Assembly (NCBI GenBank): GCA_018242445.1
Contig: JAFEBW010000016.1
Location: 1-64,000, forward strand
Reading direction: 5' to 3'
Source of the DNA: Pseudomonadota bacterium
Lineage (GTDB): Bacteria; Pseudomonadota; Gammaproteobacteria; Xanthomonadales; Xanthomonadaceae
DNA: 64,000 bases
Below the pieces are notes generated by a model that worked only from the letters and a program-made list of their open reading frames with translations, did not search any database and was not told the DNA's origin. The position numbers and the translations under genes are program-made. Position 1 is the first letter of the stretch. The number at the start of each line of letters is the position of its first letter. This document shows positions 1 to 11,928 of this stretch, piece by piece.

Positions 1-1950
<1,950 letters not shown>

Positions 1951-1965
1951 GCCATCGCTCCCTGT

Positions 1966-2241
1966 TCAATGCTTGACGCTGGACGGATAGCCGGCGTCTT
2001 CGGTGGCCTTGGTCAGCTTCTGCACGCTGGTCTTGGCATCGTCATAGGTAACGACGGCTTCGCGTTTCTCGAAGCCCACATCGACCATGCTCACGCCCTC
2101 GACCTTTGAGAGCGCCTTCTTGACGGTGATCGGACATGCGGCGCAAGTCATGCCTGGAACTGTCAACGTGACGGTTTGAGTGGCGGCCCATACCGGGGCG
2201 ACGACCGCGGCGAGGGCGAGGGAAGCAAACAGTTTTTTCAT
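1966..2241 (-). CDS. merP: Periplasmic mercury-binding protein MerP
   Basis: A 91-residue Hg(II) scavenger that hands the metal to MerT. It has a signal peptide (cleavage expected after ...APVWA) and one heavy-metal-associated domain with GMTCAAC at about residues 30-36. Length and fold match the family. It begins 12 bp after merT and ends 15 bp before merC, so it belongs to the merTPCA transcript under MerR control. Confidence 0.96.
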   Translation of the reverse strand: MKKLFASLALAAVVAPVWAATQTVTLTVPGMTCAACPITVKKALSKVEGVSMVDVGFEKREAVVTYDDAKTSVQKLTKATEDAGYPSSVKH

Positions 2242-2253
2242 GGTGAACTCCGA

Positions 2254-2604
2254 TCAGTAGAAAAAAGGCAGGACATAGGGAAAGCCGAGCGCGATCAGAA
2301 CCAGCGCGGTCACGATCCAGAAGATGAGCTTGTAGGTCGCGTGCACCTGGGGAATCGCGCAAACCTCGCCCGGTTGACAGGCTTGCGCCGGGCGGTAGAT
2401 GCGCCGCCAAGCGAAGAACAACGCGACCAACGCCGCGCCGAGGAACAGCGGACGGTAGGGTTCCAGCACGGTCAGGTTGCCGATCCATGCCCCGCTGAAT
2501 CCCAAGGCGACCAGCACCAGCGGTCCAAGGCAGCAGGTTGAGGCGAGGATGGCCGCCAGCCCTCCGGCGAAGAGTGCGACGCGCCCGTTTTGTGGTTCAT
2601 TCAT
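2254..2604 (-). CDS. merT: Mercuric transport protein MerT
   Basis: Inner-membrane Hg(II) importer of 116 residues. It has three hydrophobic segments, the first carrying the CC pair (STCCLGP), and a cytoplasmic loop with CxPGxxC (CQPGEVC). The frame extends upstream, but ATG 2604 was chosen because it gives the family N-terminus (MNEPQNGR) and leaves the mer promoter in the intergenic gap. First gene of the operon, divergent from merR. Confidence 0.96.
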   Translation of the reverse strand: MNEPQNGRVALFAGGLAAILASTCCLGPLVLVALGFSGAWIGNLTVLEPYRPLFLGAALVALFFAWRRIYRPAQACQPGEVCAIPQVHATYKLIFWIVTALVLIALGFPYVLPFFY

Positions 2605-2639
2605 GCGCTTGTCCTTTCGAATTTGGATCGGATAGCGCA

Positions 2640-2670
2640 ACCTTACTTCCGTACTCATGTACGGAGTCAA
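2640..2670 (-). promoter_or_regulatory. MerR-controlled mer promoter and operator
   Basis: On the minus strand, -35 TTGACT (2665-2670) and -10 TAAGGT (2640-2645) are separated by 19 bp (2646-2664), the overlong spacer typical of MerR-activated promoters. Inside lies a perfect dyad TCCGTAC-N4-GTACGGA (2648-2654 and 2659-2665). This is the canonical Tn21/Tn501-type operator. It sits between merT and merR and should control both. Confidence 0.96.
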
Positions 2671-2675
2671 GCGCT

Positions 2676-3080
2676 ATGGCAAACAATTTGGAGAACCTGA
2701 CTATTGGCCTTTTCGCCGAAGCCGCCGGAGTCAACGTGGAGACGATCCGCTTCTATCAGCGCAAGGGCTTGCTTCCGCAACCGAACAAGCCTTATGGCAG
2801 CATTCGCCGCTATGGCGGTGCGGACGTGGTTCGGGTGAAATTCGTGAAGTCGGCCCAGCGGCTGGGCTTCAGCCTGGATGAAATCGCCGAGTTGTTGTTG
2901 CTCGACGATGGCATGCACTGCGCGGAGGCCAGCAGCCTGGCCGAGCACAAGCTCCAAGACGTGCGCGAGAAAATCGCGGACTTGGCACGCATGGAGGGCG
3001 TACTGTCTGACCTCGTGCGTGCCTGCCATGCACGAAAAGGGAACGTTTCGTGCCCGCTGATTGCGTCGCTGCAGGACTGA
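2676..3080 (+). CDS. merR: Mercury-responsive regulator MerR
   Basis: A 134-residue MerR-family activator/repressor. The N-terminal winged helix-turn-helix includes the [13 protein letters not shown] signature (about residues 23-35), followed by a dimerisation helix. The three Hg-binding cysteines are present, one in MHCAEA (about residue 82) and two in [14 protein letters not shown] 2676 was chosen because it immediately follows the operator. Divergent from merT and convergent with cusA, 34 bp away. Confidence 0.96.
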   Translation: MANNLENLTIGLFAEAAGVNVETIRFYQRKGLLPQPNKPYGSIRRYGGADVVRVKFVKSAQRLGFSLDEIAELLLLDDGMHCAEASSLAEHKLQDVREKIADLARMEGVLSDLVRACHARKGNVSCPLIASLQD

Positions 3081-3114
3081 ACAAGTCCGGCGGGCGGCCA
3101 CACCTTCGCGTGGT

Positions 3115-6100
3115 TTATTTTTCGTTTTCTGAGATGAGCCTTATTGCGACCGAATACTCGTCGTTGGAGCGGTGGGCGCGATGCAGTCGGCGCTGTGCCA
3201 TCAGCAGGAAGGCGGCCGGAATGACCAGCATCGACAGCATCGGCGCGGTGAGCATGCCACCGACCATCGGCGCGGCGATGCGCTGCATGACTTCCGAACC
3301 GGCGCCCGCGCCGAGCAGGATCGGCAGCAGACCGGCGAGGATCACCGCGACGGTCATCGCCTTTGGACGCACGCGCTGCACCGCGCCTTCGCGGATCGCC
3401 TCGTGCAGCGCAGCGATGCCGGCCTGTGGATCGTTCGCCAACCGCCGGTCCCAGGCATGGCGCAGATACAGCAGCATCACCACGCCGAACTCCGCGGCCA
3501 CGCCGCCGAGGGCGATGAATCCGATCACGGTCGCGACCGAGACCGCATGGCCCATCGCGAAGATCAGCCACAGCCCGCCGATCAACGCCAGTGGCGCGCT
3601 GGCCATGATCAGCGCGGCTTCGTCGGCGCGGCGGAACACCGCGTAGATCAGGCCGAAGATGATCACCAGCGCGGTCGGCACGACCCACTTGAGACGTTCC
3701 ATCGCCCGTGCGAGGTACTCAAACTGTCCTGACCAAGCGAGCGTGGTGCCCGGCGGCAATACGATTTCGCGCGCGACCGCGCGTTGCAAATCAGCGACGA
3801 CCGCGCCCAGATCGCGGCCGGCGGTATCGACGTAAACGTAGGTCGCCAAGCGACCGTTCTCGCTCTTGAGCATGGCTGGCCCGGCTGCGACGCGCACGTC
3901 GGCGATCTGGCCGAGCGTGAGCTGCGCGCCACCCGGCGCGACGATCGGCAGGTTCGCCAGCGCGTCCGGCGAATCACGGTCGGCCTGCGAATAGCGCACC
4001 ACGATCGGATAGCGCTCCAGCCCTTCGACGGTCTGACCGATCGGATCGCCGCCGACCGCGGTGGCGATCAGTTCCTGCACCTGCTGCTGGGTCAAGCTGT
4101 AGCGTGCGGCCTCGTCGCGACGGATCCGCACGTCGACATAGCGCCCGCTGGCGGCGCGTTCGGCGATCGCCGAGGCCACGCCCGGCACCGTGCGCGCAAC
4201 CGCCTCGATACGGTCGGCGACCTGCTGCAGCGTCGCTGGATCGGCGCCGAGCACCTTGATCCCGATCGGGCTCTTGATGCCGGTCGCGAGCATGTCGATG
4301 CGGTTGCGAATCGGTGGCACGAACAGATTGGAGATGCCCGGCACCTTGACCGCGCGATCGAGTTCGGCCTTGAGCCTCTCCATCGTCATGCCCGGTCGCC
4401 ACTGCGACTTCGGCTTGAACGTGATCGTGGTCTCGAACATCTCCAGCGGTGCCGGATCGGTCGCCGACTCGGCGCGACCGGCCTTGCCAAACACGCGATC
4501 AACCTCCGGCACGATCTTGAGCATGCGGTCGGTCTGTTGCAGCAACTGCGAGGCCTTGCCGGACGACAGTCCGGGCAGCGCGGTCGGCATGTACAGCAGC
4601 GTGCCTTCATCCATCGCCGGCATGAACTCGCTGCCCAGGCGACTGAGCGGAACGATCGCGCTGAGCATGAGCAGCCCGGCGATCACCAGCGTTGTCTTCG
4701 GATACGCGAGCACCCAATCGAGTAGCGGTTGGTAGAGCGCCATCAGCCCGCGATTGAGCGGGTTGTCGCGCTCGGCGCGGATGCGACCGCGGATCAGATA
4801 GCCCATCAACACCGGCACCAGGGTGATGGCGAGGCCTGCGGCCGCGGCCATCGCGTAGGTCTTGGTGTAGGCGAGCGGCTTGAACAGGCGGCCTTCCTGC
4901 GCCTGCAGCGCGAACACCGGCACGAACGAGAGCGCGATGATCAGCAGGCTCACGAACAGCGCTGGCCCGACCTCGCAGGCGGCCTCGGCGATCAGCGTCC
5001 AGCGCGCCGCGCCCTGCGGCTCGGCTCCGGCGTGCGATTCGCGCCAGCGCTCCAAATGCTGGTGCGCGTTCTCGATCATGACCACCGCCGCATCGACCAT
5101 CGCGCCGATCGCGATCGCGATGCCGCCGAGCGACATCAGGTTCGCGGACACGCCTTGTATGCGCATCACGACGAACGCGGCAAGCACCCCCAGCGGCAGG
5201 GTCACCACCGCCACGCCCGCCGAACGCAGATGCCAGAGGAACAGCACGCACACCAGCGCAACCACCGCGAACTCCTCGATCAGCTTGTCGCGCAGGTTCT
5301 CGACCGCCGCATCGATGAGCTGCGAGCGGTCGTAGGTCGGCACGATCTCGACACCCGCCGGCAGGCTGCGCTGCAGCTCGGCCAGACGCGCCTTGACCGC
5401 AGCGATCGCGGCGCGGGCATTCTTGCCGTTGCGTAGCACGACCACGCCGCCGGCGACTTCGCCCTGACCGTCGAGCTCGGCGATGCCGCGGCGGAACACC
5501 GGGCCGCGCTGCACGCGCGCGACATCGCGCAGCAGCACCGGTACGCCCCCTGCGTTGGCCAGAATCGGCACGCCCTCGAAATCGGCCTGGCTGCGCAGAT
5601 AGCCTTCGCTGCGTACCATCAGTTCGGCTTCGCCTTGTTCGATCACCGAGCCGCCATTGGCGCCGTTGGCGGCGCGTACCGCCTCGACCAGTTGTGCCAG
5701 CGTGATTCCGCGGGCAGCGAATGCCTGCGGGTCCGGAACGATCTGCCAGGCGCGCTCCATGCCGCCGATCGCGGCGACTTCGGCGACGTCGGGCACCGTC
5801 TTGAGCTGATAACGGATGAACCAATCCTGCAGGGCTCGGAGTTGACCAAGGTCGTGTCGGCCGCTGCGATCGACCAGCGCGTACTCGTAGATCCAGCCCA
5901 GACCGGTTGCATCGGGTCCGAGCGCGGGCGCCGCCTGCGGCGGCAGCCGGTCGCGTACCTGGCTGAGCGACTCGAGCACGCGCGAGCGCGCCCAGTACAA
6001 ATCGGTGCCTTCGTCGAACAGCACGTAGACGTAGGAGTCGCCGAAGAACGAGTAGCCACGCACGACCTGCGCGCCGGGAACTGACAGCATCGCGGTCGCG

Positions 6101-6306
6101 AGCGGATAGGTGACTTGGTCCTCGACCACCTGCGGCGACTGGCCGGGCCAGGACGTGCGCACGATCACCTGGGTGTCGGACAGGTCGGGCAAGGCATCGA
6201 TCGGCGTGCTGCGCACCGCGAAGATCCCGGCGATCGCGAGCGCGATCGTCGCGAGCAGCACCAGGCCGCGGTGCGCGATCGCCGCGCGGATGATCCGCGC
6301 GATCAT
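3115..6306 (-). CDS. cusA: Cu(I)/Ag(I) efflux RND pump CusA
   Basis: A 1,063-residue heavy-metal RND transporter that pumps monovalent metal from the periplasm or membrane out through CusBC. The three methionines that bind metal in E. coli CusA are found at the same residue numbers: M573 (in LLYMP), M623 (in PLEMFETT) and M672 (in RIDMLATG). This points to Cu(I)/Ag(I) rather than divalent Czc substrates. The start overlaps the cusB stop by 4 bp (ATGA). Terminal gene of cusCBA. Confidence 0.95.
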   Translation of the reverse strand: MIARIIRAAIAHRGLVLLATIALAIAGIFAVRSTPIDALPDLSDTQVIVRTSWPGQSPQVVEDQVTYPLATAMLSVPGAQVVRGYSFFGDSYVYVLFDEGTDLYWARSRVLESLSQVRDRLPPQAAPALGPDATGLGWIYEYALVDRSGRHDLGQLRALQDWFIRYQLKTVPDVAEVAAIGGMERAWQIVPDPQAFAARGITLAQLVEAVRAANGANGGSVIEQGEAELMVRSEGYLRSQADFEGVPILANAGGVPVLLRDVARVQRGPVFRRGIAELDGQGEVAGGVVVLRNGKNARAAIAAVKARLAELQRSLPAGVEIVPTYDRSQLIDAAVENLRDKLIEEFAVVALVCVLFLWHLRSAGVAVVTLPLGVLAAFVVMRIQGVSANLMSLGGIAIAIGAMVDAAVVMIENAHQHLERWRESHAGAEPQGAARWTLIAEAACEVGPALFVSLLIIALSFVPVFALQAQEGRLFKPLAYTKTYAMAAAAGLAITLVPVLMGYLIRGRIRAERDNPLNRGLMALYQPLLDWVLAYPKTTLVIAGLLMLSAIVPLSRLGSEFMPAMDEGTLLYMPTALPGLSSGKASQLLQQTDRMLKIVPEVDRVFGKAGRAESATDPAPLEMFETTITFKPKSQWRPGMTMERLKAELDRAVKVPGISNLFVPPIRNRIDMLATGIKSPIGIKVLGADPATLQQVADRIEAVARTVPGVASAIAERAASGRYVDVRIRRDEAARYSLTQQQVQELIATAVGGDPIGQTVEGLERYPIVVRYSQADRDSPDALANLPIVAPGGAQLTLGQIADVRVAAGPAMLKSENGRLATYVYVDTAGRDLGAVVADLQRAVAREIVLPPGTTLAWSGQFEYLARAMERLKWVVPTALVIIFGLIYAVFRRADEAALIMASAPLALIGGLWLIFAMGHAVSVATVIGFIALGGVAAEFGVVMLLYLRHAWDRRLANDPQAGIAALHEAIREGAVQRVRPKAMTVAVILAGLLPILLGAGAGSEVMQRIAAPMVGGMLTAPMLSMLVIPAAFLLMAQRRLHRAHRSNDEYSVAIRLISENEK

Positions 6307-7520
6307 GGCGCGCGCTCCTTCGCATCCGAACCCAGCCGCTCGAGCGCGCCCGAGACACTGGCTTCCGAGTCGATCAGGAACTGGCCGGAGACGACGATGC
6401 GCTCACCGCCGTTCAAGCCGGACAGGATCTGCGTGTAGCCGTCGGCCGAGCGGCCCGTGCCGACGACGACTGGACGAAAGTGTCCGTTGCCGTCATCAAC
6501 GATCACCCGCGTCTGCGTGCCGGTCGTGATCAGCGCCTCGGTCGGCACCAGCGGCAACGCCTCGCCAGCGGTCGAAGCAAAGCGCACATGCGCGAACATC
6601 CCAGGGCTCAAGCTGCCGTCGCGGTTGTCCACGACCAGGCGCACGCGCTGGGTGCGCGTCATCGCATCCACGTCCGGCAGCACGGCTTCGACGCTGGCGT
6701 TGATCGTGCGCCCGGGCAGCGCATCGAGTGTGACCGTCGCCCGCGAGCCGGCGCGCACGCTCGGTGCGAGCGCCTGCGGCAGCGTGGCCTCGACCCAGAC
6801 TTTCGCGGTCCCGTTGATCGTCATCAGGGTCTGACCCGCGTTCACTCGCTGGCTTTCGCGCACGTCCAGCGTCGTGACGACACCGGCTTGCAGTGCGTGC
6901 AGGGTGATTGCGCCGGCGTGCATCGCGTGCCGATCGGCATCGCTCAGGCCCAGCAAACGCAACCGATCGCCTGCGGCGACGTGCAGCGAACGCGCTTCGT
7001 CGGACTGCGCATGGGCGAGCGCGGCCTGCTCGGCGATCGCCTCGCTCCATTGCGGCGCGAGCACGTCCGTGAGCGGCGCGCCGGCCGCAACCGGCGTGAA
7101 CGGCGCCCGCACGTGCAGATGGGTGATCACCGCGTCCACGCGCGCGCTCACCACGCTGGCCTCGTTCAGATCCCAGTTCACCGTCGCCGGGGCGCTGACG
7201 TCCAGCGCGAGCACGCGTTTTTCCACCACGGCGGTGCGCACGCCGAGGTTCTGCGCCGTGCGCGGATCGATGCGCACGCTCGCATTCGTCGCCGCCTCGT
7301 CGGCGTACTTGGGCACCATCTGCATGCCCATCGGTGACAGGCCGGGGTGGTCGAAGTGCTGGTCCGGCACCATCGTGTCGTACCAGTACATCACCTTGCG
7401 CTCGGATGGAGTCGAGCCCTTCGCGGACGTTTGCTGCGCGTGGCCCCACCAGTAGCCACCGGCGAGCAGCGCCGCGGCGATCGCGGCCAGTCCGATGAAA
7501 CGGATCGGGTTCGAGGTCAT
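6303..7520 (-). CDS. cusB: CusB periplasmic adaptor
   Basis: Membrane-fusion protein of about 405 residues. An N-terminal membrane anchor (about residues 5-24) precedes a CusB-type metal-binding segment (MYWYDTMVP ... [12 protein letters not shown]) rich in Met, Asp and His, then barrel-sandwich, beta-barrel and membrane-proximal domains. The segment collects Cu(I)/Ag(I) for CusA. ATG 7520 was chosen because it overlaps the cusC stop as ATGA and begins the anchor; the frame runs further upstream without a better start. Confidence 0.93.
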   Translation of the reverse strand: MTSNPIRFIGLAAIAAALLAGGYWWGHAQQTSAKGSTPSERKVMYWYDTMVPDQHFDHPGLSPMGMQMVPKYADEAATNASVRIDPRTAQNLGVRTAVVEKRVLALDVSAPATVNWDLNEASVVSARVDAVITHLHVRAPFTPVAAGAPLTDVLAPQWSEAIAEQAALAHAQSDEARSLHVAAGDRLRLLGLSDADRHAMHAGAITLHALQAGVVTTLDVRESQRVNAGQTLMTINGTAKVWVEATLPQALAPSVRAGSRATVTLDALPGRTINASVEAVLPDVDAMTRTQRVRLVVDNRDGSLSPGMFAHVRFASTAGEALPLVPTEALITTGTQTRVIVDDGNGHFRPVVVGTGRSADGYTQILSGLNGGERIVVSGQFLIDSEASVSGALERLGSDAKERAP

Positions 7521-8788
7521 GGCTGTGTCTCCGCAGGAAGCAGGAAAGCCAGTGCCGCCCAGGCGCGGCCGAGTTCGGCAAGGTGTTCGGCGTGACCGAG
7601 ATGCGCATTGAGTTCGTCGCGCATCGCGTCGAGCCACGGCTGCAGCGCGCCGCCGGCGCGGTAGGCGGCGAGCGCGGCGGCGCTGCGATCGTGCGCGAGC
7701 GGCAACAGGTGCTCTTCGTGCAAAGCGACTTGGCGCTGCAGGCCCTCCCACTGCGCGAAATCGGACTGCACTTGCGCGGCCTGCTCACGACGCAAATCTT
7801 CGCGAGTGGCGAGTGCGGCCTGGTAGTCGGCTTCGCGGGCGGCGACGCCGCGGTCCTGGCGATCAGTCGTGAACAGCGGCAGGCCGATGCCGAACTCGAC
7901 CGAGACCATGTCGCTGCGGCCGCCGCTGCGCTGCCCGTAGGCCGCGGCCACGCTCCAATCCGGTTTGCGTTCGGCGCGGGCGGCATCGACCTGCGCCGCA
8001 GCGGTCTCGACCTGCGCGGCGATCGGTTGCAGCGCCGGTAGGCGATCGAGCTGGGAGAGCAGCTGTGCCTGCGTGTACGGCAGCTTCGTGAAGTCGGGCG
8101 CGTCCATCGTCGTCTCGAACTCGCCAGTGCCGATCCAGCGCTGCAACTCGGCGGCGGCCCTGCGCTCGGCGGTCTGCGCCGCGGCGATGTGGTTGTCGAT
8201 CTCGAGCGCCTCGGCATCCGCGGCAAGCGCGTCGGCTGCGGACTGCGTGCCCGCGGCGACCCGCGCATGCGCGAGGCGCGCCGCCAGCGCCGCCTGCTCG
8301 CGCAGCGATTGAAGCGCCATCAGCTCGTGTCGCGCGGCCCACGCATCGATCCACGCGAGCGCAGTGGCGCGGCGTATCGCTTGCTGGGTGCTGTCGACGG
8401 CAGCTTGAGCCTCGTCAATTCGGCGCTGTGCAAGGGTGCGCTGCGCCTCGCGCTTGGCGCGGGCGGGCAGTTCCTGGCGCACGCCGACCGTCTTCATCGT
8501 CATCTCGTCGGCGCGGGTATCGAACGCATCCGCGCCGGTGACCGGCAGGTTGGTCAAGCCGACCGTGAGCATGGGATCGGGCAACGCGCCGGCGCGGTGC
8601 GACTCCTGCCGGGCGGACTCGATCTGGGCACGGCGCGCATCGAGTTGGGGAGCGTGTTCGAGCGCGCGGCGTTGCGCCTCGTCGAACGAAATCGGTGTCG
8701 CGATCGCCGCGAACGGCAACGCGAGCACCAGAACGGATAACCAACGCATGGCCGCAGTTGCGGCCACGCCATGAAAACGAAACGACAT
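7517..8788 (-). CDS. cusC: CusC/TolC-family outer-membrane efflux protein
   Basis: Outer-membrane channel of 423 residues, with two repeated long Ala/Gln/Arg-rich helical regions typical of the OEP/TolC family. A signal peptide begins at an inner Met (MRWLSVLVLALPF). ATG 8788 is favoured because GGAGGT lies about 5 nt upstream; ATG 8749 is possible. First gene of cusCBA, coupled to cusB by a 4-bp overlap. Assignment to copper/silver rests on its partners, since the family itself is broad. Confidence 0.9.
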   Translation of the reverse strand: MSFRFHGVAATAAMRWLSVLVLALPFAAIATPISFDEAQRRALEHAPQLDARRAQIESARQESHRAGALPDPMLTVGLTNLPVTGADAFDTRADEMTMKTVGVRQELPARAKREAQRTLAQRRIDEAQAAVDSTQQAIRRATALAWIDAWAARHELMALQSLREQAALAARLAHARVAAGTQSAADALAADAEALEIDNHIAAAQTAERRAAAELQRWIGTGEFETTMDAPDFTKLPYTQAQLLSQLDRLPALQPIAAQVETAAAQVDAARAERKPDWSVAAAYGQRSGGRSDMVSVEFGIGLPLFTTDRQDRGVAAREADYQAALATREDLRREQAAQVQSDFAQWEGLQRQVALHEEHLLPLAHDRSAAALAAYRAGGALQPWLDAMRDELNAHLGHAEHLAELGRAWAALAFLLPAETQP

Positions 8789-8855
8789 ACGACCTCCGAA
8801 TCGACAGGCGCAAGCGCGCGCCGATCGGCACGTGCAGATCAGGTCGGCTCGGGGT

Positions 8856-9236
8856 CTAGATCAGCAGGCTGCAGTAGCGCAGTCGCGGCGGCGGATCCGA
8901 TCGGTCGATCGGAATCGCGGTTTGGGCGGCAACGTGGGTGATCACCGGAAGCGTGGGCGCCGCGATCGTGATCGATGGCAGCATCGCCGGCGGTACAGTC
9001 AATGAACCATGGCTCGCGGTGGTCGACAGGTCTGGTGCGCAGTGCTTGGCGCACAGTGCCGGATTGCTCTTGTCGACCTGCATGCCCATCGCAGCGCACG
9101 GCGAGGACATTACGGCCAAGTCCGCGGGCTTGGTCTCCATCGCGCAGACATAGGCCGCCATCGCCAGCTGCTGGAACAGCAGGCATACGATCACCGTCAG
9201 GGCGATGCGCAGACGGTGGCGGGCGCGCAGGTGCAT
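8856..9236 (-). CDS. Small secreted Cys/Met protein upstream of cusCBA
   Basis: A 126-residue protein not assigned to a named family. An N-terminal signal peptide (about residues 10-28, ending near QQLAMAA) is followed by YVCAM, PCAAMGM and CAKHCAP, a Cys/Met/His pattern suited to periplasmic copper or silver. The rest is proline- and alanine-rich with a Cys near the end (RYCSLLI). It lies 67 bp upstream of cusC on the same strand, so it probably shares the metal-responsive transcript. Function as a metal chaperone or sensor is inference. Confidence 0.7.
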   Translation of the reverse strand: MHLRARHRLRIALTVIVCLLFQQLAMAAYVCAMETKPADLAVMSSPCAAMGMQVDKSNPALCAKHCAPDLSTTASHGSLTVPPAMLPSITIAAPTLPVITHVAAQTAIPIDRSDPPPRLRYCSLLI

Positions 9237-9283
9237 GGGACTATCCTACGCCCAAACAGGCGGCAGAAGGACGCAGGCCCGAT

Positions 9284-10360
9284 ATGCTCCCGCAAACGCG
9301 TTATGCGCGAAGTGGAAACGTCCACATTGCCTATCAGGTCGTGGGCGATGCGGCCACCGATCTGGTGTTCGCGCACGGCTGGATGTCGCATGCCGAGGCG
9401 CAGTGGTCGTTCCCGGAGATCGCATCGTTTCTGCGCGCGTTGGCGAGCTTCAGTCGCGTGATCGTCTTCGACAAGCGCGGCTGCGGCATGTCCGATCGTG
9501 CGGGCAAGGGTGCGACGATGGTCGAGCGCATGGACGACCTGCGCGCCGTGATGGATGCGGCAGGCTCGGAGCGCGCGGTGATTTTCGGCGTATCCGAAGC
9601 GGCCGCGCTGGCGATGCTGTTCGCGGCCACGAACCCCGATCGCACGGCGGCGCTGATCAGTTATGGCGGCTATGCCCGCCGCATCTGGTCGGCGGATTAC
9701 CCATGGGCGCCGACCGTTGCGCAACGTCAGCAATACCTCGAGATGGTGCGGCGCGATTGGGGTGGGCCCATGGATCTGTCCTCGTTCGCGCCATCGCGCG
9801 CACACGATAAAGATTTCGTCGAACGCTTTGCCGCCTACCTTCGGCAGAGTGCCAGTCCCGGCACGGCGGTCAATCTGGCCCGGTTGAACACCTACGTCGA
9901 CGTACGCGAGTTCCTGCCAAAGATCCGTGTGCCAACACTCGTCCTGCATCGTGTGCACGACACGGATCCGCAGGTGGAAGAAGCGCGTTACATCGCTCGG
10001 CACATTCCCGGCGCGACGTTGAGCGTGCTGCCAGGCCGCGATCACTGGCCGTTCGTCGGCGATCCGCGCCGCCTGATCCGGGCGATGAAGACCTTCGTGC
10101 GCGCCTTGCCGATTGCGCGTTCGGCAAAGCGACCGCGTCGAGCGCGAAAGACCCGATTGGCGGAGCGCATCAAGCTGACCCCTCGGCAACGCGATATTCT
10201 CGAACTGATGGCGCAAGGGCGTTCGAACCGCGAAATCGCCACGCTACTCGCGCGCAGCGAGCACACCGTGCATCGTCACGTCGCGAACATCCTCGCGGTG
10301 CTCGGCGTCAGCTCACGTGCGGCGGCCGTCGCAAAACTCTCCCAAGACGATTCGCTGTAG
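9284..10360 (+). CDS. Alpha/beta hydrolase fused to LuxR-type HTH
   Basis: A 358-residue two-domain protein. Residues about 10-270 form an alpha/beta-hydrolase fold (HG near FAHGWMSHAEAQW, nucleophile region GVSEAAALAML, terminal His in GRDHWPF). Residues about 290-355 are a LuxR/GerE HTH (LTPRQRDILELMAQGRSNREIA). A Ser sits in the elbow (GVSEA). Similar hydrolase folds joined to adenylate cyclase or LuxR domains are known and are thought to sense ligands. ATG 9284 starts close to the fold; the open frame extends much further upstream but crosses the divergent gene. Ligand and targets are unknown. Confidence 0.8.
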   Translation: MLPQTRYARSGNVHIAYQVVGDAATDLVFAHGWMSHAEAQWSFPEIASFLRALASFSRVIVFDKRGCGMSDRAGKGATMVERMDDLRAVMDAAGSERAVIFGVSEAAALAMLFAATNPDRTAALISYGGYARRIWSADYPWAPTVAQRQQYLEMVRRDWGGPMDLSSFAPSRAHDKDFVERFAAYLRQSASPGTAVNLARLNTYVDVREFLPKIRVPTLVLHRVHDTDPQVEEARYIARHIPGATLSVLPGRDHWPFVGDPRRLIRAMKTFVRALPIARSAKRPRRARKTRLAERIKLTPRQRDILELMAQGRSNREIATLLARSEHTVHRHVANILAVLGVSSRAAAVAKLSQDDSL

Positions 10361-10555
10361 CCGCACGAATGGCCCGCACGGGCCATGCGCGGCACGCATA
10401 GCCGGAGCTATCGTGATGCATCGATGAGCGCGGATGGCGATGGAATCTGCGCATCTGCCCGAAACGAATCGACTATCTCGTCGAATTCGCAACGACTTCA
10501 CACACTTCGCCGTACACTCAACGCTCAAGTGCCATGACCGCGGGAGGATTCAGCC

Positions 10556-11290
10556 ATGAAACGCCTTCTTTTCCTGATCTATGGCGTCGTCTGCTACGCC
10601 TTGTTCTTCGTGACCTTTCTTTACGCGATCGGCTTCGTCGGCAATTTCTACGTGCCGTTGAGCATGGATCACGGCAATGCACCCACGAGCCTGACCGAAG
10701 CGCTGATCGTCGACGCGCTGCTGCTGGGCGTGTTCGCGATCCAGCACAGCGTGATGGCGCGCCAGGGATTCAAGCGCGCGTGGACGAAGATCGTTCCCCG
10801 GGAAATCGAACGCAGCACCTACGTGCTTGCCGCAAGTCTTTGCCTTGATCTGCTGTTCTGGCAATGGCGTCCGATCGGCAGCACGGTCTGGAATCTTTCG
10901 GGAACTGCGTTCGCCTCGGTGCTGCTCGGGATCTCGCTGCTCGGCTGGCTCACGGTGTTGCTCAGCACTTTCATGATCAACCATTTCGACCTGTTCGGCC
11001 TGCGCCAGGTGTGGGCGCAATTCCGCGGACAGCCGCTACAGCCGCTCGTGTTCGGTGAGCCAGGCCTGTACAAACTCGTGCGCCATCCGATCTATCTGGG
11101 CTTCATCGTCGCGTTCTGGGCGACGCCGCTGATGTCGGTTGGACACCTGGTGTTCGCCTTCGCGACCACGGCCTACATGGTGATTGCGATCCAGTTCGAG
11201 GAGCGCGACCTGATCACATTCTACGGGCAGACCTATCGCGACTACCGCGCACGCGTGCGGATGCTGCTGCCGTTACCGCGCAATCGCTGA
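10556..11290 (+). CDS. mddA: Methanethiol S-methyltransferase-like membrane protein (MddA/NnrU type)
   Basis: A 244-residue membrane protein with about five hydrophobic helices. It carries the isoprenylcysteine-methyltransferase-like C-terminal signature ([14 protein letters not shown], then FEERDL and YRDYRARV). The N-terminus ([18 protein letters not shown]) and length match MddA, which methylates methanethiol to dimethyl sulfide using SAM. A 195-bp gap separates it from the upstream regulator gene. Inside a metal-resistance region, S-methylation of other thiols is conceivable, but that is speculation. Confidence 0.75.
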   Translation: MKRLLFLIYGVVCYALFFVTFLYAIGFVGNFYVPLSMDHGNAPTSLTEALIVDALLLGVFAIQHSVMARQGFKRAWTKIVPREIERSTYVLAASLCLDLLFWQWRPIGSTVWNLSGTAFASVLLGISLLGWLTVLLSTFMINHFDLFGLRQVWAQFRGQPLQPLVFGEPGLYKLVRHPIYLGFIVAFWATPLMSVGHLVFAFATTAYMVIAIQFEERDLITFYGQTYRDYRARVRMLLPLPRNR

Positions 11291-11384
11291 GCCACGCCTC
11301 CTTTGCCTTCTGCTACCAACCAGAACTCGGTCTTGGGCGGATGTCAGCAGCGGTGTGATCCATCGCCCGAGGGGGGGCAACGAT

Positions 11385-11633
11385 CTATCGATCACCGTGG
11401 GTCGGCACCCCAGCCGTTGAGCAACTGCTACAAGATGCATCTCGCTGGATCGGCGGGCACGGAACGGACCCGAATGAGCAAAACACGCAGCAGTCGCCCG
11501 GATTCGGCTGCAACAGCTTCTTGCACTGCGGGCACTCGTAGAAGTACAGACAGGCGTCCGCCGGCATGGTTTCCAGCGTGGCATTGCCACAGAACGGGCA
11601 CATCAGTACCGATTCGAAAACGATCTCGCTCAT
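11385..11633 (-). CDS. GDCCVxC-domain cysteine-rich protein
   Basis: An 82-residue protein with 11 cysteines. CPFC and CPQC form a likely zinc ribbon (about residues 12-37), followed by the diagnostic GDCCVFCSFGSVPCPP stretch and two further CSSC cysteines. Known as the GDCCVxC (seleno)protein family; this copy uses Cys, with no in-frame TGA. It is 7 bp downstream of merP2 and last in the long leftward cluster, so a cytoplasmic thiol role in metal handling is likely but unproven. Confidence 0.85.
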   Translation of the reverse strand: MSEIVFESVLMCPFCGNATLETMPADACLYFYECPQCKKLLQPNPGDCCVFCSFGSVPCPPIQRDASCSSCSTAGVPTHGDR

Positions 11634-11640
11634 CGTCGAG

Positions 11641-11916
11641 TTACTTGCGGATAGTGGAAGGGTAACCGGCCTCTTTCGTGGCCTTGGTCAGCGCATCGGG
11701 TTGGGTCACCTCGGCGTCGTACATGACTGTCGCGGTTTTTCCTTCGTAGTCCACGCTGACGGAGTTCACGCCGGCAACATGGGTTAGTGCATTCTTGACC
11801 GTGATTGGGCATACCGGACAGGTCATTGTAGGCACTTCGAGGGTAACGATCTTCGGGGTGGCGGCAAGCACCGTCAGTGGCGACAGGGCCAGCAGGGCAA
11901 TCAGCAAATTGCGCAT
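11641..11916 (-). CDS. merP: Second MerP-like periplasmic metal-binding protein
   Basis: A 91-residue exported heavy-metal-associated domain. Signal peptide (about residues 1-19), then TMTCPVC at about residues 30-36 replacing the usual GMTCxxC. It differs from the merP at 1966-2241 in sequence and in its surroundings, since no merR, merC or merA is attached. It is spaced 12 bp after merT2 and 7 bp before the GDCCVxC gene, so the three are almost certainly co-transcribed. It may deliver Hg(II) or another soft metal to MerT2. Confidence 0.9.
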   Translation of the reverse strand: MRNLLIALLALSPLTVLAATPKIVTLEVPTMTCPVCPITVKNALTHVAGVNSVSVDYEGKTATVMYDAEVTQPDALTKATKEAGYPSTIRK

Positions 11917-11928
11917 GGGCTTCTCCTT

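Noticed and set aside
10369-10386. Perfect 7-bp hairpin ATGGCCC-GCAC-GGGCCAT after the LuxR fusion gene, as terminator.
   Set aside because: No T tract follows, and short GC-rich hairpins are common in this DNA, so it was not listed as a terminator.
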